DNA of 64,000 nucleotides from Streptococcus infantarius subsp. infantarius ATCC BAA-102 (GCF_000154985.1 NZ_DS572693.1:169423-233422), one strand, 5' to 3'. Counted from the stretch's first letter, positions 18,049 to 28,972 are shown. Notes: generated by a model not told the origin, from the sequence alone. Numbers and translations: made by a program.

Positions 18049-18076
18049 TTGAAAACGTTTCCTATAGTGCTATAAT
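18049..18076 (+). promoter_or_regulatory. CcpA cre site overlapping the SSADH promoter
   Basis: TTGAAAACGTTTCCT (18049-18063) fits the cre consensus WTGNAANCGNWNNCW at every defined position. It overlaps the -35 TTGAAA. The -10 is TATAAT (18071-18076) with an extended TGC. Catabolite repression by CcpA is inferred. Confidence 0.75.
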
Positions 18077-18139
18077 GGACACATATGGACTTGCTTTTAG
18101 CGTAAGCTATTGATTCAAGCAAGAGGAAAAGGAGATATT

Positions 18140-19516
18140 ATGGCATACAAAACAACTTACCCTTACACAAATGAAGTTCTAAAAACTTTTGATAACGCGA
18201 CAGATGTGGATTTAGAAGCTGCTTTGGCAAATGGTCATGCGCTTTATAAAAAATGGCGTGCTGAAGGTGGATTGGACGACAGAAAAGTTCAATTACATAA
18301 AATTGCGGAGCTTTTACGTCGTGACGTTGATAAATACGCTGAAGTGATGACAAAAGATATGGGAAAACTTTTCACGGAAGCAAAAGGTGAAGTAGAACTT
18401 TGTGCAGAAATTGCGGATTACTACGCTGATAAAGCAGAGGAATTCCTCAAACCACGTCCGCTAGAAAATATCAATGGTGAAGCTTATTATATCAAGCAAG
18501 CCACGGGTGTATTGGTAGCTGTTGAGCCATGGAATTTCCCATTCTATCAAATCATGCGAGTCTTTGCTCCAAATTTCATGATTGGAAATCCAATGATCTT
18601 GAAACATGCTTCTATTTGTCCAGCGTCAGCTCAAGCTTTTGATGATTTAGTCTTGGAAGTAGGAGCTCCAGTTGGGGCTTTCAAGAATCTTTTCTTGTCT
18701 TACGACCAAGTTTCAAAAGCTATTGCAGACTCACGTGTGGTTGGCGTTTGCTTGACAGGTTCTGAACGTGGAGGTGCCTCAATTGCGGCAGAAGCAGGGG
18801 CTAATCTCAAAAAATCATCAATGGAACTTGGTGGTAATGATGCCTTTATTATCCTAGAAGATGCTGACTTTGACTTGCTTGATAAGACAGTCTTCTTTGC
18901 TCGTCTTTACAATGCTGGTCAAGTTTGTACGTCATCAAAACGCTTTATCGTTGTTGGGCAAGAAAATTATGATAGGTTCGTTGATATGGTGGTTAAACAC
19001 TTTAAGTCAGCGAAATGGGGTGACCCAATGGACCCAGCGACAACTTTAGCCCCATTGTCATCAGCAGCTGCCAAAGAAGAAGTTCTTGATCAAATCAAGC
19101 TAGCTAAAGAAAACGGTGCGACAGTGGTTTATGGTGATGAACCTATTGATCATCCAGGAAACTTTGTCATGCCAACAGTTTTGACAAACATTACCAAAGA
19201 AAATCCAATTTTCAATCAAGAAATCTTTGGTCCAGTAGCTTCTATTTACAAAGTTGATACTGAAACAGAAGCTATTGAATTGGCTAATGATTCAAGTTAT
19301 GGTCTTGGTGGTACTGTCTTTTCTAAAAATCTTGACCATGCTAAAGAAGTGGCAGCCAAGATTGAAACTGGTATGTCCTTCATCAATTCAGGATGGACAT
19401 CACACCCAGAAATCCCATTTGGTGGCATTAAAAACTCAGGCTACGGTCGCGAATTAAGCGAACTTGGCTTTGATGCTTTTGTCAACGAACACCTGGTTTT
19501 TGTCCCAAATGATTAA
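18140..19516 (+). CDS. gabD: Succinate-semialdehyde dehydrogenase-like aldehyde dehydrogenase
   Basis: 458 residues of the aldehyde dehydrogenase superfamily. The catalytic general base motif is MELGGNDAFIIL and the nucleophile Cys is in NAGQVCTSSKRF. The substrate-site patterns PWNFPFYQ and the C-terminal IPFGGIKNSGYGRE fit GabD/YneI-type succinate-semialdehyde dehydrogenases. No GABA aminotransferase lies nearby. The ATG at 18140 has AAAAGGAGA before it; a longer frame from 18110 is less likely. The cre site points to repression on glucose. Confidence 0.85.
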   Translation: MAYKTTYPYTNEVLKTFDNATDVDLEAALANGHALYKKWRAEGGLDDRKVQLHKIAELLRRDVDKYAEVMTKDMGKLFTEAKGEVELCAEIADYYADKAEEFLKPRPLENINGEAYYIKQATGVLVAVEPWNFPFYQIMRVFAPNFMIGNPMILKHASICPASAQAFDDLVLEVGAPVGAFKNLFLSYDQVSKAIADSRVVGVCLTGSERGGASIAAEAGANLKKSSMELGGNDAFIILEDADFDLLDKTVFFARLYNAGQVCTSSKRFIVVGQENYDRFVDMVVKHFKSAKWGDPMDPATTLAPLSSAAAKEEVLDQIKLAKENGATVVYGDEPIDHPGNFVMPTVLTNITKENPIFNQEIFGPVASIYKVDTETEAIELANDSSYGLGGTVFSKNLDHAKEVAAKIETGMSFINSGWTSHPEIPFGGIKNSGYGRELSELGFDAFVNEHLVFVPND

Positions 19517-19547
19517 CCAGCTCTCCTTTTATTAAATCCCATACACG

Positions 19548-19581
19548 AAAACTACTTCCTGAGCCTCGGGAGTGGTTTTTC
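19548..19581 (+). terminator. Terminator after the SSADH gene
   Basis: 12-bp stem AAAACTACTTCC/GGGAGTGGTTTT with G-T pairs, an 8-base loop and a T-rich tail. Confidence 0.75.
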
Positions 19582-19623
19582 TTTTCCTAAATGTCCTAAC
19601 AAGCAATGCCGCAGCCTTTTTGC

Positions 19624-19629
19624 TATAAT
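19624..19629 (+). promoter_or_regulatory. Extended -10 placing the uvrC start at the 5' end
   Basis: TTGCTATAAT: consensus -10 with a TGC extension. The ATG at 19636 begins 7 bases after it, about where transcription should start, and no Shine-Dalgarno precedes the ATG. A leaderless uvrC message is implied. Confidence 0.6.
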
Positions 19630-19635
19630 AAAACC

Positions 19636-21432
19636 ATGAATGAACTGATTAAACATAAATTGGAATTACTGCCAGATAGCCCTGGTTGTTATATCCATAA
19701 AGATAAAAACGGCAAGATTATCTATGTTGGAAAAGCTAAGAATCTGAAAAATCGTGTGCGCAGCTATTTTCATGGTAGCCACAATACCAAGACTGAACTC
19801 TTGGTTTCTGAAATTGAAGATTTTGAATACATTGTCACAGGGTCAAATACAGAAGCCCTTCTTCTTGAAATCAATCTGATTCAAGAAAACATGCCAAAGT
19901 ATAACATCAAGCTTAAAGATGATAAATCTTATCCATTTATCAAAATTACGGTGAATGAGCAGTACCCACGCTTGATGATTACCCGTCAAATCAAAAAAGA
20001 TGGTGCCATGTACTTTGGCCCTTACCCTGATTCAGGGGCAGCGACAGAGATTAAACGACTTTTGGATCGCATTTTTCCCTTTAAAAAATGTACCAATCCT
20101 GCTAACAAGGTTTGTTTTTATTACCATTTAGGTCAATGTAAAGCTCATACCATCTGTCATGTGGACCATGATTATTTTGTTGAAATGGCGCAAGACGTCA
20201 AGAATTTTCTTGATGGCAAAGACAATAAAATCGTCGATGGCTTGAAAGACAAAATGCAAAAAGCGTCAGACATGATGGAATTTGAACGCGCAGCTGAATA
20301 CCGTGATTTGCTGCAAGCCATCTCAACTCTTCGTACTAAACAACGTGTCATGAACCAAGATATGATGGACCGTGATATTTTTGGTTATTATGTCGACAAA
20401 GGTTGGATGTGTGTTCAGGTTTTCTTTGTTCGCCAAGGAAAACTCATTCAACGTGATGTCAACATGTTTCCTTACTACAATGACCCAGAGGAAGATTTCT
20501 TAACCTATGTCGGACAATTTTACCGCGACAGCAAGCATTTTATTCCAAAAGAAATCTTTATTCCTCAGGACATTGACGAAGAATTAGTTAAAGCAGTGGT
20601 AGATACTAAGGTCATTAAACCGCAACGCGGTGAGAAGAAACAGCTGGTCAATCTAGCCATAAAAAATGCGCGTGTCAGCCTGCAACAAAAATTTGACTTG
20701 CTAGAGAAAGATATCCGCAAAACACATGGCGCTATTGAAAATATCGGTGAATTGCTCAATATTCCAAAACCTGTGCGCATTGAAGCTTTTGATAACTCAA
20801 ATATTCAAGGAACAAGCCCAGTTGCTGGGATGGTTGTTTTTGTTAATGGAAAACCAAGTAAGAAAAATTACCGCAAATTTAAGATTAAAACTGTGGTTGG
20901 ACCAGATGACTATGCCAGCATGCGCGAGGTCATTTATCGTAGATACAGTCGTGTCATGAAAGACGGGCTGACACCACCAGATTTGATTATCATCGATGGT
21001 GGTCAAGGTCAGGTTAATGTTGCACGTGATGTCATTGAAAATAAACTTGGACTCGATATTCCAATCGCTGGTCTGCAAAAAAATGACAAGCACCAAACGC
21101 ATGAATTACTCTTTGGTGACCCATTAGAAGTTGTCGAATTGCCACGAAATTCTGAAGAATTCTTCTTGCTTCAACGTATCCAAGATGAGGTTCACCGATT
21201 TGCCATTACCTTCCACCGTCAACTACGTTCCAAAAATTCATTCTCATCAAAACTCGATGGTATTGCTGGCTTGGGACCAAAACGCAAGCAATTACTCATG
21301 AAACACTTTAAGAGCTTGCCAAATGTCCAAAAAGCCGATGTTGAGGATATCATCAATTGTGGCATTCCACGAAATGTTGCCGTAGTTGTTAAGGAAAAAT
21401 TGGCTGAAGAGAAAGCGGATGTTAACCATTAA
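19636..21432 (+). CDS. uvrC: UvrABC excinuclease subunit C
   Basis: 598 residues, the family's normal length. The GIY-YIG nuclease domain is at the N-terminus ([20 protein letters not shown]), followed by a UvrB-binding UVR motif (residues about 204-239, [13 protein letters not shown]). The RNase-H-like second nuclease domain contains [11 protein letters not shown] and [12 protein letters not shown]-terminal helix-hairpin-helix pair ([19 protein letters not shown]) ends the protein. It makes the dual incisions in nucleotide excision repair. The start is chosen at ATG 19636. The next ORF overlaps its end by 14 bases. Confidence 0.97.
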   Translation: MNELIKHKLELLPDSPGCYIHKDKNGKIIYVGKAKNLKNRVRSYFHGSHNTKTELLVSEIEDFEYIVTGSNTEALLLEINLIQENMPKYNIKLKDDKSYPFIKITVNEQYPRLMITRQIKKDGAMYFGPYPDSGAATEIKRLLDRIFPFKKCTNPANKVCFYYHLGQCKAHTICHVDHDYFVEMAQDVKNFLDGKDNKIVDGLKDKMQKASDMMEFERAAEYRDLLQAISTLRTKQRVMNQDMMDRDIFGYYVDKGWMCVQVFFVRQGKLIQRDVNMFPYYNDPEEDFLTYVGQFYRDSKHFIPKEIFIPQDIDEELVKAVVDTKVIKPQRGEKKQLVNLAIKNARVSLQQKFDLLEKDIRKTHGAIENIGELLNIPKPVRIEAFDNSNIQGTSPVAGMVVFVNGKPSKKNYRKFKIKTVVGPDDYASMREVIYRRYSRVMKDGLTPPDLIIIDGGQGQVNVARDVIENKLGLDIPIAGLQKNDKHQTHELLFGDPLEVVELPRNSEEFFLLQRIQDEVHRFAITFHRQLRSKNSFSSKLDGIAGLGPKRKQLLMKHFKSLPNVQKADVEDIINCGIPRNVAVVVKEKLAEEKADVNH

Positions 21433-21781
21433 ACCGATTACTGAAGAATTTGCTGTTTGCCAAGTTGAGGATTATTCACAAGTCAATCTGGAAAATCCTG
21501 GGGCAACAGATGACGAAAAATCACTTGTTTGTCCGATTGCACTTGTCCCTGAAAATGCTTTGACTGTTGATAAGACTTGGTCAGTTTTTCGAATCGAGGG
21601 TGTTTTAGACTTTTCTTTGATTGGCATTTTATCAAAAATTTCAAGCCTTTTAGCAGAAAATAATATTGGTATTTTCGCTATTTCAACTTATGACACAGAC
21701 TACATTTTAACGAAAACAGCGGATTTTCAAAGAGCGTTGCAAGTGTTAAAAGAGGCAACATACACGATTTTAGAGTTATAA
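21419..21781 (+). CDS. ACT-domain protein
   Basis: 120 residues resembling the CASTOR/ACT_7 family of small ACT proteins. The C-terminal half ([20 protein letters not shown], then [12 protein letters not shown]) has the expected beta-alpha-beta ligand fold. Such proteins are often amino-acid sensors; no ligand is known here. ATG 21419 lies inside the end of uvrC, so translation is probably coupled. Confidence 0.8.
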   Translation: MLTIKPITEEFAVCQVEDYSQVNLENPGATDDEKSLVCPIALVPENALTVDKTWSVFRIEGVLDFSLIGILSKISSLLAENNIGIFAISTYDTDYILTKTADFQRALQVLKEATYTILEL

Positions 21782-21805
21782 ATAGGGAATTTAAGGAGAG
21801 AAAAA

Positions 21806-22761
21806 ATAAAAATTTTAGTTGTCGGTTTGGGAGTGATTGGGACAACGTATGCTTATCTTTTTGAGAAAGCTGGCCATGAAGTAGAACATTTTATCCGAGA
21901 AGATAGTGATAAGAATAGTATTGAAATGTTAGAGGTTGACTTACTTGACGGACGAACGGATAAGTACGGAAATCAAGTTAGAGATACTTATGATGTCAAG
22001 CATTGTTCTCAAAAGGTTTATGATTTTATTTTTGTTAGTGTACCATCTGGTAGGATAGAGGATATTATTGAAAGCCTTGATAATTCACAGATTAGAGGGA
22101 CAATTATTCTTGCCTGTGGTGTTTGGGAAAATAGAGAATCACTTGACACTCTTATGAGCGGACATGATTACCTGTTAGGTTATCCTGTTGCTGGTGGTAA
22201 GTGTTCTTCGACACATTTAGAAGCTTGTGTTTTTGACCATTTTATGATTGAAAAAGAGGAAAAAACTGAAATTCCGAATTATTCAGATATTGAAACATTA
22301 TTTTCAGATTGTCAGATTTCATTAGAAAAGCCATATGATATGTTGGAATGGATTTGGCTTCACATGGCAATTAAGGCAGCTGTAGTTTCTGTTGCAGGAA
22401 AATATGGAAATATTAATCAGCCAAGTGCTTCTGCGGAAAATTTAATGAATTCATCTACTATTTTGAAACAAGCAGTGGTGGCTATTCGTGAAACTTCAGG
22501 CATTATTGCTGCACGTGGAGTTGCTTTAAAATACTATCGAAATGAATTATTAGCCTATTGGTTTCCGACCTTTATCTCTGTTCCTTTAATGAAAAAATGT
22601 TTGCCAAGAATGTTTTAACACGCAAAATAATGACACTACATGGAAATACAGAGGATTTATTATTTGTCTGTAAATCTGTTTATGATTGTGGACAAATAAG
22701 TCATGTAGAAGCTCCTATATTCTACGACTGTTATAATATATTGTTACCAAAAATAGATTAA
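21806..22761 (+). pseudogene. Ketopantoate reductase-like (ApbA/PanE) gene, disrupted
   Basis: NAD(P)-binding N-terminus KILVVGLGVIGTTYAYLFEKAG, split here only by the start question. A strong ribosome site AAGGAG is followed at the right distance by ATA (21806) where ATG is expected; the next alternative start is TTG 21827, inside the glycine-rich loop. The frame ends at 22618, while the natural C-terminus (MFAKNVLTRKIMTLHG to ILLPKID) continues in another frame to 22761. One extra A in the A6 run near 22590 restores it. With start codon and frame both hit, it is probably a pseudogene. Confidence 0.75.
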
Positions 22762-22820
22762 TTAGTAATTAAATCGCAAATGCATGAACTGAAAACTTTC
22801 ATGAAACTTTCTTTTTCTGA

Positions 22821-22849
22821 TTGTAATCTATTTTAAACTGTGCTAACAT
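22821..22849 (+). promoter_or_regulatory. Promoter of the large membrane protein gene
   Basis: TTGTAA (22821-22826), 17 bases, TAACAT (22844-22849), with an extended TGC. Confidence 0.55.
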
Positions 22850-22875
22850 GGATAGGGATTTTTAAGGAGATACGC

Positions 22876-24594
22876 ATGTTTAAAAAAATGAAGCAAGGCC
22901 TCTCTCAGTTAAGTCAAAAGAGCACTTGGCTTCCAAGCATTGTGATTGTTTTGGTCGCCGTGTTACTCTTGCTTCCCCAATTAACGTCTCGTGGTGTTAT
23001 TGCGGGTAGTGATTTTCTCTTTCACTACAATCGTTTTTATGAGACGGCTATGCAAATTAAGACAGGTAACTTTAGTTATTTTATGTCACTGTATGGCTTT
23101 TACAGTTCAGGTCGAATTGTTAATGCTTTATATGGCCCGTATTTTGCTTATTTTCAAGGGATTTTGGTACTCATCAGCAAAAACTGGTATACCTATCAGC
23201 TTTTGTCACGTTTCTTGTTGAGTGTGATTACTGGCTTTTCGATGTATCGTTTGAATCGCAGAGCTTCTGTCAAACCCAAAATAGCCCTTGGAGTAGCAGC
23301 CTTTTACATGATGACGTTTTCGGTTCAGTACTGGACCTTTAGACAAGGTTTCTCAAGTTGGGGCGCAGCTTTTATGCCATGGTGTTTAATCCCAGCTGTT
23401 GACTTTATCAGAACGAAAAAAGTAGGTGTGCTGCGCTTGGCAGTAGCAGTGGCAGTTATGATGCAAGTCCACATGCTTAGCTGTTTCTTGTTAATCTTGG
23501 CTTACTTGCCATTTTACTTGTACGGATTTTTCAAATCTGACAAGAAAAAAGAAGTCTTTATTAAGGGCGTTCAAGCTGTTTTGCTTAGCCTTTTACTAAC
23601 GGCAAATGTCTGGGCAGCTTTGATTGATGTTGGACGTAGCAACAATTTGGTTGAGCCATTCATCAATTCAAAATTGTACATTATGACCGTCAACCAACGC
23701 AGTATCGAGTGGTTGTTAACGCCTAAGGCGCTTGTTTTGGTACTTTTGTATCAACTGTACTTTTCATTTAGACACTGGCGTCATTTTGATCAATTGCTGC
23801 GCGTGGTGACAGGGGCCTTTTTCCTTTTTTTGGTGCTATCAAGCAGTATTTTCCCTTGGTATACGGTCAACCAATTGAATCTTCCGCTGGTTAATCTGAT
23901 TCAATTTCCATTTCGTTTCTTTGTGCCAGCCACTGTCTTGTTGCTTTTAGCAGCGGCTATGGTTTTGGATCGTTATTTTGATAAAAAATGGTCAAAAATC
24001 GTTACTGTCGGATTAATTGTCATCAATGTTTTAAGCCTAGCACAGTTATCACAATTGCAGAGCGAAAAGATTGATGAGTATTACAATACTAAATACCCAA
24101 TTCAACGTAAGAAGCACACCTTTATCTGGGGAAATCCTGCCGATGTGCGAGCAAGCTTTTACGACTCAGATAAATTTAAACTGCTGGATATTGTGTCAAA
24201 ATCAACGCCAGATTACTTGCCGGCTGACAAATCAAACAAAGAAAACAAGTATGTCTTGTATGAAGAATTTGTCTTAGGGCATACCGATTTATTCAAAAAA
24301 ACACAAGGAGATAATGAGCTAACCTTCACTTGGTATGCAGATACCAGCGATTGGGCGATTATCCCAGCTGTTAAGTATAAGGATACTGAGTTGACACTTA
24401 ACGGCAAAAAACTGAACGATAAGGATTATTCTTTGTCTGGTATTGGCACACCAACCGTGATGCAAAAAGCAGGAAAAAACACGCTAACCATTACCTACCA
24501 CATCAGCACTTGGTTTAAGGCATTGATTGTCGTGAACATCCTCTCATGGCTAGCAACCCTAGCTTACCTCATTAAGAAAAAAACGATGAAATAA
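22876..24594 (+). CDS. Large polytopic membrane protein, GT-C-like
   Basis: 572 residues with about 10-12 hydrophobic helices and a soluble C-terminal part (about residues 390-540). One more helix (about 545-562) and a Lys-rich end (KKKTMK) follow. An early loop, GSDFLFHYNRFYE, carries acidic residues as in GT-C glycosyltransferases that use lipid-linked sugars. The layout resembles YfhO/6-PTPS-related membrane proteins of streptococci. A role in cell-wall or lipoteichoic-acid glycosylation is possible but unproven. ATG 22876 follows AAGGAGA. Confidence 0.75.
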   Translation: MFKKMKQGLSQLSQKSTWLPSIVIVLVAVLLLLPQLTSRGVIAGSDFLFHYNRFYETAMQIKTGNFSYFMSLYGFYSSGRIVNALYGPYFAYFQGILVLISKNWYTYQLLSRFLLSVITGFSMYRLNRRASVKPKIALGVAAFYMMTFSVQYWTFRQGFSSWGAAFMPWCLIPAVDFIRTKKVGVLRLAVAVAVMMQVHMLSCFLLILAYLPFYLYGFFKSDKKKEVFIKGVQAVLLSLLLTANVWAALIDVGRSNNLVEPFINSKLYIMTVNQRSIEWLLTPKALVLVLLYQLYFSFRHWRHFDQLLRVVTGAFFLFLVLSSSIFPWYTVNQLNLPLVNLIQFPFRFFVPATVLLLLAAAMVLDRYFDKKWSKIVTVGLIVINVLSLAQLSQLQSEKIDEYYNTKYPIQRKKHTFIWGNPADVRASFYDSDKFKLLDIVSKSTPDYLPADKSNKENKYVLYEEFVLGHTDLFKKTQGDNELTFTWYADTSDWAIIPAVKYKDTELTLNGKKLNDKDYSLSGIGTPTVMQKAGKNTLTITYHISTWFKALIVVNILSWLATLAYLIKKKTMK

Positions 24595-24604
24595 TAACTG
24601 ATAA

Positions 24605-24633
24605 CCAGAACGCAAGTTCTGGTCTTTCTTTTT
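24605..24633 (+). terminator. Terminator after the membrane protein gene
   Basis: 7-bp stem CCAGAAC/GTTCTGG with a GCAA tetraloop and a T-rich tail. Confidence 0.85.
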
Positions 24634-24736
24634 AAGTCGACTTAATTTTTGGATCAGCAGCCGTGCAAAATAGCTGTAAACTCTTCCAAAAAATGATAAA
24701 ATAAAAGAGCATATAATTAAAAAAGGAGGGTCGCTT

Positions 24737-25339
24737 ATGAAATTTCTAGAATTGAATAAAAAGCGCCATGCCATCAAAACTTTCAATGACAAACCCGTAG
24801 ACTATAAAGATTTGCGTACTGCTATTGAAATTGCCACCTTAGCACCTAGTGCTAATAACATTCAACCATGGAAATTTGTGATTGTTGAAGAGAAAAAAGC
24901 AGAACTGGCTGAACATCTCCCAGATATTAACAAAAAACAAGTTAAAGAAGCTCAATATGTTGTGGCACTCTTTACAGATACTGATTTAGTGCAACGCTCT
25001 CGCAAGATTGCTCGCATTGGTGTCAAATCATTGGACAATGCCAAGCTAGAATATTATATGGAAACTTTGCCAGCACGTTATGCAGAATATGATGACAAAC
25101 GTAAAGGCGAATACCTAGCACTCAATGCTGGTATTGTTGCGATGAATCTGGTTCTAGCATTGACTGACCAAGATATCTCATCAAATATTATTCTTGGTTT
25201 TGATAAATCTCTGCCAAATGATATTCTAGAAATTGACAAACGTTTCCGTCCAGAACTTTTGATAACAGTTGGTTACAGCGATGATAAACCAGAATCAAGT
25301 TATCGTTTGCCAGTGGATGAAATCATCGAACGTCGATAA
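24737..25339 (+). CDS. Nitroreductase-family protein
   Basis: 200 residues. The flavin-binding start is KKRHAIKTFND with LAPSANNIQPWKFVIVEE, and the C-terminal pattern NLVLALTDQDISSNIILGFD is typical. FMN-dependent NAD(P)H oxidoreductase; the substrate is not predictable. The RBS AAGGAGGG is strong. It appears to be a single-gene unit. Confidence 0.9.
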   Translation: MKFLELNKKRHAIKTFNDKPVDYKDLRTAIEIATLAPSANNIQPWKFVIVEEKKAELAEHLPDINKKQVKEAQYVVALFTDTDLVQRSRKIARIGVKSLDNAKLEYYMETLPARYAEYDDKRKGEYLALNAGIVAMNLVLALTDQDISSNIILGFDKSLPNDILEIDKRFRPELLITVGYSDDKPESSYRLPVDEIIERR

Positions 25340-25394
25340 GCAGAACTTTTTAAGCTTTATGCATAAAACTTAGTGAAGAATTTACCAAACTAGG

Positions 25395-25423
25395 TTTACA
25401 AATCTTAAAATATGAGTTACTAT
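25395..25423 (+). promoter_or_regulatory. Probable pepV promoter
   Basis: TTTACA (25395-25400), 17 bases, TACTAT (25418-25423). Confidence 0.5.
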
Positions 25424-25501
25424 TGGTAAGTTGGCTCAAAAGATAAAATGACGTAGATTTTCTGTGAAAGAGAAGCTACATTTATGGAGGAGTTATAAGA
25501 A

Positions 25502-26908
25502 ATGACAGTAGACTTTAAAGCAGAAGTTGAAAAACGTAAAGATGCCATGATGGAAGACCTCTTTGCACTTTTGCGCATCAACTCTGAACGTGATGACAGC
25601 AAAGCTGATAAAGAGCACCCATTCGGACCTGGTCCAGCAAAAGCTTTGGAACACTTCCTTGCAATGGCTGAACGCGATGGTTACAAAACTCGTAATATCG
25701 ACAACTACGCTGGTGACTTTGAATTTGGTGAAGGTGACGAAGTACTTGGTATCTTTGCTCACTTAGACGTTGTGCCAGCAGGTAGCGGTTGGGATACAGA
25801 TCCCTACGAACCAGTTATCAAAGACGGACGTCTTTATGCGCGTGGATCATCAGATGATAAAGGTCCTACAATGGCATGTTACTATGCCCTAAAAATCATC
25901 AAAGATCTTGGTCTTCCAGTATCTAAACGTGTTCGTTTCATCGTTGGTACTGACGAAGAATCAGGTTGGGGCGATATGGAATACTATTTCGCACATAACG
26001 GTTTGAAAGATCCTGATTTTGGATTCTCTCCAGATGCTGAATTCCCAATCATCAACGGTGAAAAAGGTAACATTACTGAATACCTTCACTTCGCAGGTGA
26101 AAACAACGGTGCTTTCACTTTGAATACTTTTGAAGCTGGTCTTCGTGACAACATGGTTCCAGAATCAGCAACAGCAGTATTTACAGCAGACAGCACTTTA
26201 GCTGAACTTCAAGAAAAACTTGCTGCTTTTACGGCTGCTGAAAATCTTAAAGCTGAGCTTGTTCAAGAAGGTGACGCTTTCCGCGTTACAGTAATCGGTA
26301 AATCAGCTCACGGTTCAACTCCAGAACTTGGTCTTAACGCAGCAACTTACCTTGCTAAATTCTTGGATCAGTTTGCCTTTAACGGTGCTGCTAAAGTTTA
26401 CCTTGACACAACAGCTAACGTGCTTCACCAAGACTTTGCTGGTGAAAACCTTGGTGTTGCTTACACAGACGCTAAAATGGGTGCCCTTAGCATGAACGCT
26501 GGTATCTTCAAATTTGACCGCAACTCAGATGACAACACAATCACACTTAACTTCCGTTACCCACAAGGTACTGATGCTCAAACAATCAAAGCTGAGCTTG
26601 AAAAACTTGATGGTGTGACAGCAGTGACATTGTCAGAGCACGAACACACTCCACACTATGTTCCAGCTGATGATCCATTGGTTTCAACACTTCTTTCAGT
26701 TTACGAAAAACAAACTGGCTTGAAAGGTTACGAACAAGTTATCGGTGGTGGTACTTTTGGTCGTCTTCTTAAACGCGGTGTTGCCTTCGGTGCTATGTTC
26801 CCAGACTACGTGAACACAATGCACCAAGCAAACGAATTCGCAGATGTTGAAGATCTTTATCGTGCAGCTGCTATCTACGCTGAAGCACTTTACGAATTGA
26901 TCAAATAA
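25502..26908 (+). CDS. pepV: Dipeptidase PepV
   Basis: 468 residues, M20 metallopeptidase. Zinc ligands appear in [10 protein letters not shown], in [10 protein letters not shown] and in [11 protein letters not shown]. The long lid domain and length match PepV of lactic acid bacteria, a cytoplasmic broad dipeptidase that completes peptide breakdown. The start ATG follows GGAGGAG. Codon use looks highly expressed. Confidence 0.95.
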   Translation: MTVDFKAEVEKRKDAMMEDLFALLRINSERDDSKADKEHPFGPGPAKALEHFLAMAERDGYKTRNIDNYAGDFEFGEGDEVLGIFAHLDVVPAGSGWDTDPYEPVIKDGRLYARGSSDDKGPTMACYYALKIIKDLGLPVSKRVRFIVGTDEESGWGDMEYYFAHNGLKDPDFGFSPDAEFPIINGEKGNITEYLHFAGENNGAFTLNTFEAGLRDNMVPESATAVFTADSTLAELQEKLAAFTAAENLKAELVQEGDAFRVTVIGKSAHGSTPELGLNAATYLAKFLDQFAFNGAAKVYLDTTANVLHQDFAGENLGVAYTDAKMGALSMNAGIFKFDRNSDDNTITLNFRYPQGTDAQTIKAELEKLDGVTAVTLSEHEHTPHYVPADDPLVSTLLSVYEKQTGLKGYEQVIGGGTFGRLLKRGVAFGAMFPDYVNTMHQANEFADVEDLYRAAAIYAEALYELIK

Positions 26909-26917
26909 TACAGAAAA

Positions 26918-26962
26918 AAGAAGAGGGTTTTTGCGTTAGCAAAAGACTCTTCTTTATTTTTA
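26918..26962 (+). terminator. Terminator after pepV
   Basis: Long stem AAGAAGAG.GTTTTTGC / GCAAAAG.CTCTTCTT with loop GTTA, then a T-rich run. Confidence 0.85.
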
Positions 26963-26977
26963 GAAAGAAGTGATTGT

Positions 26978-27562
26978 ATGGATAGACTTGAACAATTAGT
27001 GGCTGATATTATGGCTGATGAGCAAAATGCCTCATACACCGAGCAAGGTATTAAGCCACTTTTTACTGTTCCAAAAACCGCTCGTATCAATATTGTTGGG
27101 CAAGCTCCTGGTATTCGAGCGCAAGAATCGGGACTTTATTGGAATGACCCGAGTGGGGATAATTTACGAAAATGGTTAGGCGTTGACCGTGAGACTTTCT
27201 ATAATTCAGGACTTTTTGCGGTGGTACCAATGGATTATTATTTCCCAGGTAAGGGAAAATCAGGTGATTTAGCGCCGCGAAAAGGTTTTGCAGATAAATG
27301 GCACAAGCGTACCCTAGCTTTAGCACCCAATATTGAGTTGCATATTTTAGTTGGTTCTTATGCGCAACGCTATTATTTGAAGCAAAAATCCTCAGCTAAG
27401 CTTACGGATACCGTCAAACACTATAAAGACTATTTGCCAGAATTTTTCCCATTGGTGCACCCATCGCCACGAAATAACATTTGGCAGCGCAAGAATCCAT
27501 GGTTTGAAGAAGAAGTTATCCCAGACCTTCAAAAGCGTGTCAAAGCTATTTTAGAAAAATAG
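26978..27562 (+). CDS. Uracil-DNA glycosylase family protein
   Basis: 194 residues. Motif 1 is NIVGQAPGIRAQESGLYWND and motif 2 is HPSPRNNIW near the C-terminus, as in the UDG superfamily outside the Ung branch. It is probably a DNA- or base-processing glycosylase, but activity on uracil is not certain for this branch. A canonical ung is also present in the window (61.4 kb). The RBS GAAAGAAGTG lies before ATG 26978. Confidence 0.85.
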   Translation: MDRLEQLVADIMADEQNASYTEQGIKPLFTVPKTARINIVGQAPGIRAQESGLYWNDPSGDNLRKWLGVDRETFYNSGLFAVVPMDYYFPGKGKSGDLAPRKGFADKWHKRTLALAPNIELHILVGSYAQRYYLKQKSSAKLTDTVKHYKDYLPEFFPLVHPSPRNNIWQRKNPWFEEEVIPDLQKRVKAILEK

Positions 27563-27570
27563 GTATTAAA

Positions 27571-27597
27571 AAACTCGCCATCGTCTGGCGAGTTTTT
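27571..27597. terminator. Convergent terminator
   Basis: 10-bp stem AAACTCGCCA/TGGCGAGTTT with a 5-base loop, then T. It sits between the UDG-family gene and the end of mnmE and can serve both strands. Confidence 0.88.
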
Positions 27598-27598
27598 C

Positions 27599-28972
27599 TT
27601 ATTTTCCAAGACAGAATTGTGTGAAGAGTTTTGTGATGAGCTCGTCTGGTGCGGCTTCACCAGTGATTTCTCCAAGAATTTCCCAACAACGTGTCAAGTC
27701 AATTTGTAGAAGGTCAACTGGCATACCAGCTTTAAGTCCTTCGTTGACTGATTGCAAGCTTTGTACAGCTTTTTCAATCAAACCGATGTGGCGAGCATTT
27801 GAAAGGTATGTTGCATCTTTTTCAACGATACCAGCGTTGTCAAAGAAGAGTTGGTTGATACGTTCTTCAATCAAATCAATGTTTTGATTTTTAAGAACTG
27901 AAATGCGAATCACATCATCAGGCAATTCATCAGCTTCAATTTTTTCTGGTAAATCAGTTTTATTAAGCAAGATAATGCGGTTGCTATCCTTGCTAAGTTC
28001 AAGAAGAGCACGGTCTTGGTCGGTTAGTGGTTCAGAGCTGTTAAGGACAAGAAGGACCAAATCAGCCTCCTCAAGAGCTTTTTTAGAACGTTCCACACCG
28101 ATTTTTTCAACTACGTCATCTGTTTCGCGAATACCAGCGGTATCAACCAATTTCAAAGGCACACCTTTGATGTTGACGTATTCTTCAATCACGTCACGAG
28201 TTGTTCCTTCGATGTCAGTAACGATAGCTTTGTCTTCACGAAGCAGATTGTTCAAAAGACTTGATTTCCCAACGTTTGGACGACCGATGATAGCAGTTGA
28301 CAAACCTTCGCGAAGGATTTTACCACGTTTTGCAGTAGCCAAGAGATTTTCCAAAAGAGTTTGGAATTCTTGTGTTTTTTCACGAATAAGAGCTGTTGTC
28401 ATTTCTTCTACGTCGTCGTACTCAGGGTAATCAATGTTTACTTCAACTTGAGCTAATGTATTAAGGATTTCTTGACGCGTATCGTTGATGAGCTTTGAAA
28501 GCGAACCATCTAGCTGTTTGACAGCAATATTCATAGCTTTGTCAGTCTTAGCACGGATAATATCCATAATGGCTTCCGCTTGAGTCAAGTCCACACGACC
28601 ATTCAAGAAAGCACGTTTGGTAAATTCACCAGGTTCAGCCAGACGAGCGCCTTGACGAAGAAGGAGTTGCAAGATTTCGTTAGTAACAGCAACTCCACCG
28701 TGCGTATTAATCTCAATGACATTTTCACGTGTGAACGTTTTTGGTGCCAACATGACAGAGACCATAACCTCATCAAGAATTTCATCATTATCAGGATCAA
28801 CAATGTGCCCGTAATTAATCGTATGTGAGGCAACTTTTGACAAATCTTTACCACGATAAACTTTTTGGGCAATAGCTAGCGCGTCAGTCCCAGAAAGTCG
28901 GACAATTCCGATAGCCCCTTCCCCTAAAGGTGTTGAAATCGCAGCAATTGTGTCGAATTCTTTTGTAATCAT
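27599..28972 (-). CDS. mnmE: tRNA modification GTPase MnmE (TrmE)
   Basis: 457 residues. An N-terminal folate-binding domain is followed by a G domain (G1 [13 protein letters not shown]3 DTAGIRET, G4 LNKTD) inserted in a helical domain. The C-terminal end is FCLGK, the C-x-G-K catalytic motif. With MnmG it makes cmnm5U34 in tRNA wobble positions. Length and all motifs are intact. MnmG is not in the window. Confidence 0.97.
   Translation of the reverse strand: MITKEFDTIAAISTPLGEGAIGIVRLSGTDALAIAQKVYRGKDLSKVASHTINYGHIVDPDNDEILDEVMVSVMLAPKTFTRENVIEINTHGGVAVTNEILQLLLRQGARLAEPGEFTKRAFLNGRVDLTQAEAIMDIIRAKTDKAMNIAVKQLDGSLSKLINDTRQEILNTLAQVEVNIDYPEYDDVEEMTTALIREKTQEFQTLLENLLATAKRGKILREGLSTAIIGRPNVGKSSLLNNLLREDKAIVTDIEGTTRDVIEEYVNIKGVPLKLVDTAGIRETDDVVEKIGVERSKKALEEADLVLLVLNSSEPLTDQDRALLELSKDSNRIILLNKTDLPEKIEADELPDDVIRISVLKNQNIDLIEERINQLFFDNAGIVEKDATYLSNARHIGLIEKAVQSLQSVNEGLKAGMPVDLLQIDLTRCWEILGEITGEAAPDELITKLFTQFCLGK

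Noticed and set aside
27903-28430. 175-codon plus-strand ORF opposite mnmE
   Set aside because: A shadow of the mnmE codon pattern; low-complexity Ser/Arg product.
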